From Cellulomonas flavigena DSM 20109 (lineage in GTDB: Bacteria > Actinomycetota > Actinomycetes > Actinomycetales > Cellulomonadaceae): a stretch of 64,000 bases of DNA. Below, one piece after another: positions 7,281-17,614 of the stretch. How positions within the stretch are numbered: the first letter of the stretch is position 1; every line of letters begins with the position of its first letter. The notes under the pieces are model-generated. The model was not told the DNA's origin. It saw only the letters and a program-made list of their open reading frames with translations, and made no database searches. The DNA is taken from the NCBI RefSeq assembly GCF_000092865.1, contig NC_014151.1, positions 1,302,001 to 1,366,000 on the forward strand, in the 5' to 3' direction. Both the position numbers and the translations under genes were made by a program.

Positions 7281-9146
7281 ATGGTCCAGGGTCCCCATCC
7301 CGCACCCCCCCGCTCGGTCGTGCGCCCCGTGCGCGCGGCGGCGGACGTGCCGAGCCCCGTCGACGAGGCCGCCGACGCGCAGCGCCGCGTCGGGCCCGAG
7401 AAGGTCACCGGGGCGCAGTCGATCGTCCGCTCGCTGGAGGAGGCGGGCGTCGAGGTCGTGTTCGGGATCCCGGGCGGCGCGATCCTGCCGACGTACGACC
7501 CGCTCATGGACTCGAAGAGCGTGCGCCACATCCTCGTGCGCCACGAGCAGGGCGGCGGGCACGCCGCCGCGGGCTACGCGTACTCCTCGGGCAAGGTCGG
7601 CGTCACCATGGCGACGTCCGGCCCGGGCGCGACCAACCTCGTCACCGCGATCGCCGACGCCAACATGGACTCGGTGCCGATGGTCGCGATCACGGGCCAG
7701 GTCGGTGCCCCGATGATCGGCACCGACGCGTTCCAGGAGGCCGACATCGTCGGCATCACGCTGCCGATCACCAAGCACAACTACCTCGTGACGGACGCGG
7801 ACGACATCCCGCGGACGATCGCGGAGGCGTTCCACATCGCGCGCTCCGGTCGTCCCGGGCCGGTGCTCGTCGACATCGCGAAGTCCGCGATGCAGGCGCA
7901 GACCACGTTCTCGTGGCCGCAGGAGATCGCGCTGCCCGGCTACCACCCGGTGACCAAGCCGCACGCCAAGCAGATCCGCGAGGCCGCCCGGCTCCTGGCC
8001 ACGTCACGCCGGCCCGTGCTGTACGTCGGTGGCGGCATCGTCCGCTCCCGCGCCTCGGAGCTGCTGCGCCGGCTCACCGACCTGTCCGGAGCGCCCGTCG
8101 TCACCACGCTCATGGCCCGCGGCGCGCTGCCCGACTCGCACCCGCAGAACCTGGGCATGCCCGGCATGCACGGCACGGTCGCGGCCGTCGCCGCGCTGCA
8201 GAAGGCCGACCTCGTCGTCGCCCTCGGCGCGCGGTTCGACGACCGCGTGACGGGCAAGCTGTCGTCGTTCGCACCGAACGCCACGGTCGTGCACGCCGAC
8301 ATCGACCCGGCCGAGATCGGCAAGAACAAGCGCGCCGACGTGCCGATCGTCGGCGACCTGCGCGAGGTCATCGCCGACCTGCTGCCCGAGCTCGAGCGCG
8401 AGCACGGCCAGCACGGGCGCCCCGACCTCGAGGCGTGGTGGCAGCAGCTCGACGCGTGGCGCGAGACGTTCCCGCTGGGCTACGACGAGCCGACGGACGG
8501 GCACCTGGCCCCGCAGCACGTGATCTCGCGGATCGGGGAGATCTCCGGCCCGGACGCGATCTACGTCGCGGGCGTCGGTCAGCACCAGATGTGGGCCGCG
8601 CAGTTCATCCGGTACGAGCGCCCCGACTCCTGGGTCAACTCCGGCGGTCTGGGCACCATGGGCTTCTCGGTGCCCGCCGCGATGGGCGCGAAGGTGGGCG
8701 ACCCGAGCCGCACGGTCTGGTCGATCGACGGCGACGGCTGCTTCCAGATGACCAACCAGGAGCTCGCCACCTGCACGATCAACGAGATCCCCATCAAGGT
8801 CGCGGTGGTCAACAACAGCTCGCTCGGCATGGTCCGGCAGTGGCAGACCCTGTTCTACGAGTCGCGCTACTCCAACACCGACCTGCACACGGGGCACGGC
8901 ACCGCGCGCGTGCCCGACTTCGTCAAGCTGGCCGACGCGTACGGCGCGGTGGGCCTGCGGTGCGAGACCAAGGCCGACGTCGACGCGACGATCAAGCGCG
9001 CGCTGGAGATCGACGACCGTCCCGTCGTCGTCGACTTCACGGTGTCGCGCGACGCCATGGTGTGGCCGATGGTCGCCGCCGGTGTGAGCAACGACGACAT
9101 CCAGTACGCGCGCGGCATCAGCCCCGCGTGGGACCGCGAGGACTGA
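7281..9146 (+). CDS. ilvB: Acetolactate synthase large subunit
   Basis: A 621-residue ThDP enzyme making acetolactate or acetohydroxybutyrate, the first common step of Val/Leu/Ile synthesis. Seen: catalytic Glu in [18 protein letters not shown]-domain [13 protein letters not shown], and the ThDP/Mg motif [12 protein letters not shown]. The ATG at 7281 has AGGAG six nt upstream; an N-terminal extension of about 35 residues before the conserved [13 protein letters not shown] is typical in actinobacteria. First gene of ilvB-ilvN-ilvC, 14 nt before ilvN, controlled by the upstream attenuator. Confidence 0.98.
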   Translation: MVQGPHPAPPRSVVRPVRAAADVPSPVDEAADAQRRVGPEKVTGAQSIVRSLEEAGVEVVFGIPGGAILPTYDPLMDSKSVRHILVRHEQGGGHAAAGYAYSSGKVGVTMATSGPGATNLVTAIADANMDSVPMVAITGQVGAPMIGTDAFQEADIVGITLPITKHNYLVTDADDIPRTIAEAFHIARSGRPGPVLVDIAKSAMQAQTTFSWPQEIALPGYHPVTKPHAKQIREAARLLATSRRPVLYVGGGIVRSRASELLRRLTDLSGAPVVTTLMARGALPDSHPQNLGMPGMHGTVAAVAALQKADLVVALGARFDDRVTGKLSSFAPNATVVHADIDPAEIGKNKRADVPIVGDLREVIADLLPELEREHGQHGRPDLEAWWQQLDAWRETFPLGYDEPTDGHLAPQHVISRIGEISGPDAIYVAGVGQHQMWAAQFIRYERPDSWVNSGGLGTMGFSVPAAMGAKVGDPSRTVWSIDGDGCFQMTNQELATCTINEIPIKVAVVNNSSLGMVRQWQTLFYESRYSNTDLHTGHGTARVPDFVKLADAYGAVGLRCETKADVDATIKRALEIDDRPVVVDFTVSRDAMVWPMVAAGVSNDDIQYARGISPAWDRED

Positions 9147-9160
9147 GAGGAAGAGGAGCG

Positions 9161-10772
<1,612 letters not shown>

Positions 10773-10790
10773 GGCGGCCCCACCCTGTCC

Positions 10791-10833
10791 CGCGAGAGGT
10801 CGGTCCAGCCCTGCGCCGGACCGACCTCTCGCG
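10791..10833 (+). terminator. Terminator hairpin after ilvC
   Basis: Perfect 16-bp stem: 10791-10806 pairs with 10818-10833, loop 11 nt, 18 nt after the ilvC stop. No long T tract, as is common in high-GC actinobacteria. Confidence 0.75.
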
Positions 10834-10936
10834 TCGTGGCGGGTGCGGCGTGCGCGGCCGGGGCGCGTGGGGGAGGATCGGCGCAGGTCCGGCGCCCGGG
10901 GCGTGGCGGCGGGCGTGGGACGACGAGAGGTGGACG

Positions 10937-11479
10937 ATGACCGAGCAGCCGACGGCCGGGGTCGAGGCAGACACGCAGGACACGCGGATCGCGGACTTCT
11001 GGGAGGCGGCGCGCGGCCACCTCGGCTGGGGCAAGCTCGACACGGTGCTGGGGGAGTCGGTCGACGGTGCCGTGGCGCCGCCCGCGTGGTCGTTCGGGGA
11101 CGACGCGCGGCTCGCCGACGAGCTGCTGGCGCTCGTGCTGGCAGGGCGCAAGACCGCGACGTCCACGGCGCTGGTGGAGTTCGGCGCCGAGCCGCTGCCG
11201 AAGGTCGGGGACGTGTCGATCGTGCTCGACTCCGCGGGCGACCCGCGCGCGCTGCTGCGGACCACCGCGGTCGAGGTGCTGCCGTTCGACCAGGTGGGGG
11301 CGGACCTGGCGGCCGCCGAGGGCGAGGACGACCTGACGCTGGAGTCCTGGCGCCGTCAGCACGAGGTGTACTGGCGCCGGGTGCTGGGCGACGACGCGTT
11401 CTCGTCCTCCATGGACGTCGTCACCGAGCGGTTCGAGCTCGTGTACCCCACGAGCGGTCCGACGCCGGCCGTCGACTGA
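10937..11479 (+). CDS. ASCH domain-containing protein
   Basis: A 180-residue protein. The ASCH core is readable: LALVLAGRKTATSTALVEF, PKVGDVSIVLDSAGDPRALL, VEVLPFDQVGADLAAAEGE, then LESWRRQHEVYW. This beta-barrel fold is linked to RNA binding; some members are nucleoside or acyl amidohydrolases, and no function can be set for this one. The ATG at 10937 follows GAGAGGTGG. It stands alone between ilvC and leuB. Confidence 0.85.
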   Translation: MTEQPTAGVEADTQDTRIADFWEAARGHLGWGKLDTVLGESVDGAVAPPAWSFGDDARLADELLALVLAGRKTATSTALVEFGAEPLPKVGDVSIVLDSAGDPRALLRTTAVEVLPFDQVGADLAAAEGEDDLTLESWRRQHEVYWRRVLGDDAFSSSMDVVTERFELVYPTSGPTPAVD

Positions 11480-11554
11480 CGCCGCACGCGCCGGGCGTCG
11501 TGCCCGGCGCGACCGCGTGATGAGACGGCTCGTCCCGAGGCGTGGACGCGGGAG

Positions 11555-11560
11555 TACCAT
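11555..11560 (+). promoter_or_regulatory. Probable leaderless -10 element of leuB
   Basis: TACCAT, 6 nt before the leuB ATG (11567), with no Shine-Dalgarno. Inferred leaderless promoter. Confidence 0.5.
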
Positions 11561-11566
11561 GCGAGC

Positions 11567-12631
11567 ATGGCTGACACGACCTCCCCCCCCATCCTGGACC
11601 TGGCCGTCGTGGCCGGTGACGGCATCGGGACGGAGGTCGTCGAGCAGGGTCTCCTCGTGCTCGAGCAGGCGCTGCACGGCACGGGGACGACGGTTCGCAC
11701 GACCGACTTCGACCTCGGCGCACGCCGCTGGCACACGACCGGGCAGACGCTGACCGACGAGGACCTCGCGGCGATCCGCACCCACCACGCGATCCTTCTC
11801 GGAGCGATCGGCGACCCGACGGTCCCGTCGGGCGTCCTCGAGCGCGGGCTGCTGCTCAAGCTGCGCTTCGCGCTCGACCACTACGTCAACCTGCGCCCCG
11901 GCAAGCTCTTCCCCGGCGTGCGCAGCCCGCTGGCGAACCCCGGCGACGTGGACTTCGTCGTGGTGCGCGAGGGCACCGAGGGCCCTTACGTCGGCAACGG
12001 CGGCGCGATCCGTGTCGGCACCCCGGCCGAGGTGGCCAACGAGGTCAGCGTGAACACGGCGTTCGGCGTCGAGCGGGTGGTGCGTGACGCGTTCGCACGC
12101 GCCGCGGCCCGTCCGCGCAAGAAGCTCACGCTGGTGCACAAGCACAACGTGCTCGTGCACGCCGGGCACCTGTGGCGCCGCACGGTCGAGGCCGTCAACG
12201 CCGAGTTCCCGGACGTCACAGTCGACTACCTGCACGTGGACGCCGCGACGATCTTCCTCGTGACGGACCCGGCCAGGTTCGACGTCATCGTCACGGACAA
12301 CCTCTTCGGTGACATCCTCACCGACCTCGCCGCCGCGATCACGGGTGGCATCGGCCTCGCGGCGTCCGCGAACATCAACCCGGACCGCACGGCGCCCAGC
12401 ATGTTCGAGCCCGTCCACGGCTCCGCGCCGGACATCGCGGGCCAGGGCAAGGCCGACCCCACCGCCACCGTCCTGTCGGTCGCGATGCTGCTCGACCACG
12501 TCGGTCTGCCGGACGCCGCCCGCGCGGTCGAGGGGGCCGTCGCGGCCGACCTCGCCGAGCGTGGCGCCGCCGAGCGAGTACGGTCGACGGCCGAGGTGGG
12601 CAAGGACCTCGCCGCCCGCGTCGCCGGCTGA
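11567..12631 (+). CDS. leuB: 3-Isopropylmalate dehydrogenase
   Basis: A 354-residue NAD-dependent oxidative decarboxylase of leucine synthesis. Seen: [18 protein letters not shown] at the N-terminus, substrate-site Arg-rich [28 protein letters not shown], and the metal/NAD segment [15 protein letters not shown] followed by [19 protein letters not shown]. Length fits the actinobacterial type. It lies downstream of the ilv operon and 115 nt before ilvE; leuC/leuD are not in the window. Confidence 0.96.
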   Translation: MADTTSPPILDLAVVAGDGIGTEVVEQGLLVLEQALHGTGTTVRTTDFDLGARRWHTTGQTLTDEDLAAIRTHHAILLGAIGDPTVPSGVLERGLLLKLRFALDHYVNLRPGKLFPGVRSPLANPGDVDFVVVREGTEGPYVGNGGAIRVGTPAEVANEVSVNTAFGVERVVRDAFARAAARPRKKLTLVHKHNVLVHAGHLWRRTVEAVNAEFPDVTVDYLHVDAATIFLVTDPARFDVIVTDNLFGDILTDLAAAITGGIGLAASANINPDRTAPSMFEPVHGSAPDIAGQGKADPTATVLSVAMLLDHVGLPDAARAVEGAVAADLAERGAAERVRSTAEVGKDLAARVAG

Positions 12632-12746
12632 GCCCTCGGGTCCGGTCGAGCGCGGCGCGTCCGCCGGTCCGCAGGCACGCCTGCGCCCTGTCCTCCCGGC
12701 CGTCCGCACCGGTACCGTCGACGTCGACCCTGGTGAAAGGCCTCCC

Positions 12747-13853
12747 ATGAGCACCGCGACGACCCCTTCGTCCGAGACGTTCCAGATCCACCTCAGCGAT
12801 GCGCCCGCGAGCGTCGCCGACCGTGAGGCCGCGCTGGCCTCGCCGCAGTTCGGCGTCGTGTTCACCGACCACATGGCGCGCGTCTCCTGGGCGCACGGCA
12901 GCGGGTGGACCGACCGTCGGGTCGAGAAGTACGGCCCGCTGCACCTCGACCCCGCCACCGCCGTGCTGCACTACGGGCAGGAGATCTTCGAGGGTCTGAA
13001 GGCGTACGCGCACGCCGACGGGTCGGTGTGGACGTTCCGGCCGGACGCCAACGCGGCGCGTTTCGCACGCTCCGCGCGGCGCCTCGCGCTGCCCGAGCTG
13101 CCCGAGGCCGACTTCCTCGGTGCGATCCGGGCGCTCGTCGAGGTCGACCGCGCGTGGGTGCCCACGGGCGAGGAGACGAGCCTGTACCTGCGCCCGTTCA
13201 TGTACGCCTCGGAGGCATTCCTCGGCGTGCGCCCGTCGCTCGAGGCGGAGTTCCTCGTCATCGCCTCGCCCGTGGGTCCGTACTTCCCGGGCGGTGTGCG
13301 GCCGGTGTCGATCTGGGTCTCGCAGGAGTACCACCGTGCCGGTGCCGGCGGCACGGGTGCCGCCAAGTGCGGCGGCAACTACGCCGGGAGCCTGCTGCCG
13401 CAGCAGGAGGCGTACGCCAAGGGCTTCGAGCAGGTGTGCTTCCTCGACGACCGCACCGGCACGCAGCTCGAGGAGCTCGGCGGCATGAACGTCGTCGTCG
13501 TGCACGCGGACGGGTCCGTCGTGACGCCGCCGGTGTCGGGCACGATCCTGGAGGGCGTGACCCGCTCGTCCCTCCTCACGCTGCTCGTCGAGGCGGGCCA
13601 CGAGGTCTCCGAGCGCCCGGTGCTGCTGGCCGACCTGCGCGCAGGGCTCGCCGACGGCAGCGTGACCGAGGTCTTCGCGTGCGGCACCGCCGCCGTCATC
13701 ACACCGATCGGACGGCTCGCGAGCGACGACTTCGACCTCGTCGTCGGCGACGGCTCGGCGGGTCCCGTGACCTCGCGCATCCGCGCCCAGCTCACGGACA
13801 TCCAGTACGGCCGGGCGTCCGACCCGCACGGGTGGATGCGTCGGCTCGTCTGA
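12747..13853 (+). CDS. ilvE: Branched-chain amino acid aminotransferase
   Basis: A 368-residue fold-type IV PLP enzyme doing the last transamination of Val/Leu/Ile. Signature: LHYGQEIFEGLKAY, SLYLRPFMYASEAFLGVRP, the PLP-lysine region GTGAAKCGGNYAGSLL, then LEELGGMNVVVV and VFACGTAAVITP. Length matches actinobacterial IlvE. The ATG at 12747 has GAAAGG upstream. Follows leuB on the same strand, with a strong hairpin after its stop. Confidence 0.97.
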   Translation: MSTATTPSSETFQIHLSDAPASVADREAALASPQFGVVFTDHMARVSWAHGSGWTDRRVEKYGPLHLDPATAVLHYGQEIFEGLKAYAHADGSVWTFRPDANAARFARSARRLALPELPEADFLGAIRALVEVDRAWVPTGEETSLYLRPFMYASEAFLGVRPSLEAEFLVIASPVGPYFPGGVRPVSIWVSQEYHRAGAGGTGAAKCGGNYAGSLLPQQEAYAKGFEQVCFLDDRTGTQLEELGGMNVVVVHADGSVVTPPVSGTILEGVTRSSLLTLLVEAGHEVSERPVLLADLRAGLADGSVTEVFACGTAAVITPIGRLASDDFDLVVGDGSAGPVTSRIRAQLTDIQYGRASDPHGWMRRLV

Positions 13854-13884
13854 GGCGCGACCCGGCCCGGAGCGCACGACGTCA

Positions 13885-13919
13885 CGGCGGCAGGGCGCTG
13901 CACCGGTGCCCTGCCGCCG
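13885..13919 (+). terminator. Terminator hairpin after ilvE
   Basis: Arms CGGCGGCAGGGC (13885-13896) and GCCCTGCCGCCG (13908-13919) give a perfect 12-bp stem between the convergent ilvE gene and the DUF6069-like gene, so it can serve both strands. Confidence 0.7.
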
Positions 13920-13975
13920 GCTCTACGCCGGCGGCGTCCGGACGGCTGCCCGGTGCACGGTCCCCGTCGGCACGG

Positions 13976-14536
13976 TCACACGGTCGGCACGGTCACCCGC
14001 CGCACGGTCCAGCCGAGGACCCCTGTCAGCAGCGACCAGACCGCGATGCCGAGCAGCATGTTGACGACCCCCGACGCGATCGCCGACGCGACGTCGGTGG
14101 TCCACGTCAGGGGGAGCAGGGTCGCGACGACCGTCGCCAGGCCGAGGATCCAGCCGAAGAAGGCCCGGGGCCGGGGCGTGGTGAGCACCAGGAGCTGCAG
14201 CAGGGCGGCGGCGGCGACCGCCGTGAGGATGCCGCCCACGATGTACGCGCCCATCGCCGATCCCGTGCCGAACAGGTCCCGGTAGGTCAGCGTGAGGCGC
14301 AGGATCGACTCGAGGACGATGACACCGACGACTCCCACGAGGGCCGCGACGAACGCCGTGGCTGCGCCGCCCGCCCAGAACCGGCCGGTCTCGACGACGA
14401 GCCGGGTCTCGGGGCGCGCCGGGGCGGCGGTCGCGGGCGGGGCCGGGCGGGACGTCGGGGGGACGGCGGCCGGGGGGACGGCCTCGTACCTGCGGGTCGG
14501 CTCGCCCTGCGGCCGGCCGGAGGTGGGGATCGACAT
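13976..14536 (-). CDS. DUF6069-like four-helix membrane protein
   Basis: A 186-residue protein: about 50 residues of Pro/Ala-rich cytoplasmic N-terminus, then four hydrophobic helices (AATAFVAALVGVVGVIVLE; AYIVGGILTAVAAAALLQLL; FFGWILGLATVVATLLPL; GVVNMLLGIAVWSLLTGV). The layout resembles the DUF6069 family, whose function is unknown. Shine-Dalgarno AGGAG lies before the ATG at 14536. It is convergent with ilvE and divergent from cimA. Confidence 0.75.
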   Translation of the reverse strand: MSIPTSGRPQGEPTRRYEAVPPAAVPPTSRPAPPATAAPARPETRLVVETGRFWAGGAATAFVAALVGVVGVIVLESILRLTLTYRDLFGTGSAMGAYIVGGILTAVAAAALLQLLVLTTPRPRAFFGWILGLATVVATLLPLTWTTDVASAIASGVVNMLLGIAVWSLLTGVLGWTVRRVTVPTV

Positions 14537-14717
14537 CGTCGGCTCCTGTCTCGCACATGACGTCGGGGGTCGCGCGTGACGTCAGCGCTCACGCTAGCGA
14601 GGAGTCGCCCGTTCGGCACCGGTTGGTCCCGGTTCCTGCGGGACCGTCGTCCAGGTTCCACCCGTCCGCATGATGGACGGGCTGCCGCGGGCAGCCCTCG
14701 TGTGCCACCATCGGCCT

Positions 14718-14747
14718 GTGACCCGCTTCACGCTCATCATCGTGTAG
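14718..14747 (+). CDS. cimA leader peptide (transcription attenuation)
   Basis: A 9-residue peptide MTRFTLIIV (GTG start at 14718) in which the four codons before the stop are Leu-Ile-Ile-Val. It is followed at once by a 10-bp hairpin and then a terminator with T tract, both before cimA. CACCAT six nt upstream of the GTG may act as a leaderless -10. Because citramalate synthase feeds isoleucine synthesis, Ile/Val-tRNA-sensitive attenuation is the natural reading; I infer it from sequence alone. Confidence 0.75.
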   Translation: MTRFTLIIV

Positions 14748-14772
14748 CGCGTCGGCCGACCAGCCGACGCGC
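14747..14772 (+). promoter_or_regulatory. Pause/anti-terminator hairpin in the cimA leader
   Basis: Arms GCGCGTCGGC (14747-14756) and GCCGACGCGC (14763-14772) form a perfect 10-bp stem with a 6-nt loop that begins inside the leader-peptide stop codon. A ribosome stalled on the Leu-Ile-Ile-Val codons would cover the left arm, so it is placed to act as the switch element before the terminator. Confidence 0.6.
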
Positions 14773-14801
14773 AGACCTCCCGTACCCCGGGGGGTCTTTT
14801 T
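14773..14801 (+). terminator. cimA attenuator terminator
   Basis: AGACCTCCC (14773-14781) pairs with GGGGGGTCT (14789-14797) with one G-U pair and a 7-nt loop, followed by T residues to 14801. It sits 132 nt before cimA, directly after the leader hairpin. Confidence 0.78.
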
Positions 14802-14933
14802 GTTGGTCCAGACGTCCGTGGGCACCACCCCCGCCCGCACGGACACGTCGACGAGGCACCGGCACCACCCCGGCCGGACGCGCACCGCGCACCGCCCCGC
14901 CGACGCACGCCCGTACCACCCCGAGGAGCCACC

Positions 14934-16583
14934 GTGTCCCAGCCCACGGCACCCACGCCGACCGGCGCGAGCGCGCCGCCGCCGTTCCACGTCTACGACA
15001 CGACGTTGCGTGACGGCGCCCAGCAGGAGGGCATCAACCTGTCGGTCGCCGACAAGCTGACGATCGCCCCGATGCTCGACGAGCTCGGCGTCGGCTTCAT
15101 CGAGGGCGGCTGGCCGGGCGCGGTGCCGAAGGACACCGAGTTCTTCAAGCGGGCCGCCAAGGAGCTCGACCTGAGGAACGCGGAGCTCGCGGCCTTCGGT
15201 GCCACGCGCAAGGCGGGCGTGCGGGCGACCGACGACCCGCAGGTGCACGCGCTGCTCGACTCCGAGGCGCCCGTCGTCACGCTCGTCGCCAAGTTCGACG
15301 TCCGGCACGTCGAGCGCGCGCTGCGCACGACCCCGGACGAAGGACTGGCGATGATCACGGACACCGTGACGTTCCTGCGGCGCGAGGGCCGGCGCGTGTT
15401 CGTCGACGCCGAGCACTTCTTCGACGGCTACCGGTACGACGCGGACTTCGCGCGCCGCGCCGTCGTCACGGCGTTCGAGGCCGGTGCGGAGGTCGTCGCG
15501 CTGTGCGACACCAACGGTGGCATGCTGCCGGACTGGGTGCGCGAGATCGTGCAGGACGTCCGGGCGGTCGCCGGCCCCGACGCGCTGCTCGGGATGCACG
15601 CGCACAACGACTCGGGGTGCGCGGTGGCCAACACGCTCGCCGCGGTCGACGCGGGCTGCACGCACGTGCAGGGCACGGTCAACGGGTACGGCGAGCGCAC
15701 CGGCAACGCCGACCTGCTGTCCGTCGTGGCCAACCTGGAGCTCAAGCTCGGCCGGCAGGTGCTCGCGCGGGACACCGACACCCCCGGCGGCCTCACCGAG
15801 CTGACGCGCATCGCGCACGCCATCAGCGAGGTCACCAACATCTCGCCGTTCGCGCGTCAGCCGTACGTCGGCGCCAGCGCGTTCGCGCACAAGGCAGGAC
15901 TGCACGCCTCGGCCATCAAGGTCGACCCCGACCTGTACCAGCACGCGGACCCCGAGCTCGTCGGCAACGACATGCGGATGCTGGTGTCCGACATGGCGGG
16001 CCGCGCCTCGATCGAGCTCAAGGGCCGCCAGCTCGGCATCGACCTCGCGGAGCACCCCGACGTGCTCTCGCGCGTCGTGCACCGCGTGAAGGACGCCGAG
16101 GCCGCGGGGTACACGTACGAGGCGGCCGACGCGTCGTTCGAGCTGGTGCTCGTCGAGGAGCTCGAGGGTGCGCGGCCCGCGTACTTCCGGGTCGAGTCGT
16201 GGCGCACGATCGTCGAGCGCAACGGCGGCCGCGGCACGCCCGCGACCGCCGAGGCGACCGTCAAGCTGCACGCGGGCGGCGAGCGCATCGTCAGCACGGG
16301 GGAGGGGAACGGTCCGGTCAACGCGCTGGACCACGCGCTGCGCGACGCGCTGCAGCGCGTGTACCCCGAGCTCGCGCGCTTCGAGCTCATCGACTTCAAG
16401 GTCCGCATCCTCGACCAGATGCAGGGCACCGACGCGGTGACGCGCGTGCTCATCGAGACCACCGACGGTCAGACGTCATGGAGCACGGTCGGCGTGGGGC
16501 CCAACCTCATCGAGGCCTCGTGGGAGGCGTTGACGGACTCGGCGATCTGGGGGCTGCGCCACCTGGGCGTCCGCCCGCGCTGA
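14934..16583 (+). CDS. cimA: Citramalate synthase
   Basis: A 549-residue DRE-TIM family enzyme. N-terminal FHVYDTTLRDGAQQEGINLS, EGGWPGAVPKD, the His motif GMHAHNDSGCAVANTLAA and GTVNGYGERTGNADL; the C-terminal roughly 150 residues form the LeuA dimer/regulatory domain (TVKLHAGGERIVSTGEGNGP). It condenses pyruvate with acetyl-CoA to (R)-citramalate, a threonine-independent route to isoleucine. The sequence type is CimA rather than LeuA or homocitrate synthase. Start GTG at 14934 with GAGGAG upstream. Preceded by the attenuator described above. Confidence 0.93.
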   Translation: MSQPTAPTPTGASAPPPFHVYDTTLRDGAQQEGINLSVADKLTIAPMLDELGVGFIEGGWPGAVPKDTEFFKRAAKELDLRNAELAAFGATRKAGVRATDDPQVHALLDSEAPVVTLVAKFDVRHVERALRTTPDEGLAMITDTVTFLRREGRRVFVDAEHFFDGYRYDADFARRAVVTAFEAGAEVVALCDTNGGMLPDWVREIVQDVRAVAGPDALLGMHAHNDSGCAVANTLAAVDAGCTHVQGTVNGYGERTGNADLLSVVANLELKLGRQVLARDTDTPGGLTELTRIAHAISEVTNISPFARQPYVGASAFAHKAGLHASAIKVDPDLYQHADPELVGNDMRMLVSDMAGRASIELKGRQLGIDLAEHPDVLSRVVHRVKDAEAAGYTYEAADASFELVLVEELEGARPAYFRVESWRTIVERNGGRGTPATAEATVKLHAGGERIVSTGEGNGPVNALDHALRDALQRVYPELARFELIDFKVRILDQMQGTDAVTRVLIETTDGQTSWSTVGVGPNLIEASWEALTDSAIWGLRHLGVRPR

Positions 16584-16679
16584 CGGGACGGTGGTCAGCG
16601 GGTCGTCGCGCCGGGGGTCCGCCGACGGCCTAGCCTCGGGGGAGGCACCGCGGCCCGAGCGACGGAGAGGAGCCCCTGC

Positions 16680-17576
16680 GTGTCCGGCACTGCACCCGAG
16701 CCGTCCGACGCCCCGGTGACGTCCGCGGACGTCCCGGTGCGCCACCGGGGGCCGGGTGGTGCGCGCAGCTGGTGGTGGCTGGCCCTCGTGCTGGTGCTCG
16801 GGATCGCGATGGTGCTGGTGTGGCAGCCCTGGCAGGGCGGCACGCCCGCGCCCGTCGTGACCGTCAGTGCGACCCTCGACGACTCGTCCGAGCCCACGCC
16901 GGAGCCGACCGCAACGACGCCCGCGCCGACGACGAGCGCCGTGCCGCCGCCGGGTGCGGCCGCGGTCTTCGACGCCGCGACGGCCGGGTCGCTGTTCGCG
17001 ACCGCGGCAGACCTGCGCGCGGGTCTGCCGGGCGCGGCGGACGGCGTGACCCGCGGCCGCGAGCCCGGGGCCAACCCGTGGGGCCTGCCGGCCGGCGCGG
17101 TCGTCGACCCGGCGTCGTGCACGGCGGCGGTCACGATCGTCACCGCGCCACCCCTGCACCACGACGCGGCCTCGTTCCAGAACGACGTCCTCACGTACGA
17201 GCAGGACGTCGTGCTGCTGCTCGACGCCGCTGCCGCGCGTGCCGCCTTCCGCGCGCTGGTGACGACCGTCGACGAGTGCCCCGAGTACACGCAGGTCACG
17301 CCGGACGTCGACGGTGTGCGGTGGGCGGCCGAGCCGGCGCTCGAGGGGCAAGGGGTGTTCCCCGCGATCGTGCGTGACCTGACCGTGCAGGTCGAGGGCG
17401 ACACGTTCCACCAGACCACCGGTCACGTGCTCGTGGGCAACGCGATCCTCACGTGGACGGCGACCGCGCTGGACGCGGAGGACCGCGACGCGGCGACCGC
17501 GGTGCTCGGCACGCCCGACCGGCTCAGCGAGGTGGCCGAGCGCCGGGCGCTCGCGGCGTTGCGCGGACTGTCCTGA
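16680..17576 (+). CDS. Membrane-anchored extracytoplasmic protein, function unknown
   Basis: A 298-residue protein: about 30 polar residues, one transmembrane helix (WWWLALVLVLGIAMVLVW), a Pro/Thr/Ser linker rich in PTPEPT text, then an exported domain of about 200 residues with two Cys (PASCTAAV; VDECPEYT) that may form a disulfide. The pattern recalls PknH-type sensor domains of mycobacteria, but no diagnostic motif is visible. GAGAGGAG precedes the GTG start. Monocistronic, between cimA and lipoate ligase. Confidence 0.72.
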   Translation: MSGTAPEPSDAPVTSADVPVRHRGPGGARSWWWLALVLVLGIAMVLVWQPWQGGTPAPVVTVSATLDDSSEPTPEPTATTPAPTTSAVPPPGAAAVFDAATAGSLFATAADLRAGLPGAADGVTRGREPGANPWGLPAGAVVDPASCTAAVTIVTAPPLHHDAASFQNDVLTYEQDVVLLLDAAAARAAFRALVTTVDECPEYTQVTPDVDGVRWAAEPALEGQGVFPAIVRDLTVQVEGDTFHQTTGHVLVGNAILTWTATALDAEDRDAATAVLGTPDRLSEVAERRALAALRGLS

Positions 17577-17602
17577 GCGCGGACCGTCCCGGGCGCGGCG
17601 CC

Positions 17603-17608
17603 TAGGGT
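17603..17608 (+). promoter_or_regulatory. Probable leaderless -10 element of the lipoate ligase gene
   Basis: TAGGGT, 6 nt before the GTG at 17615. Inferred from spacing. Confidence 0.45.
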
Positions 17609-17614
17609 GGTGGG

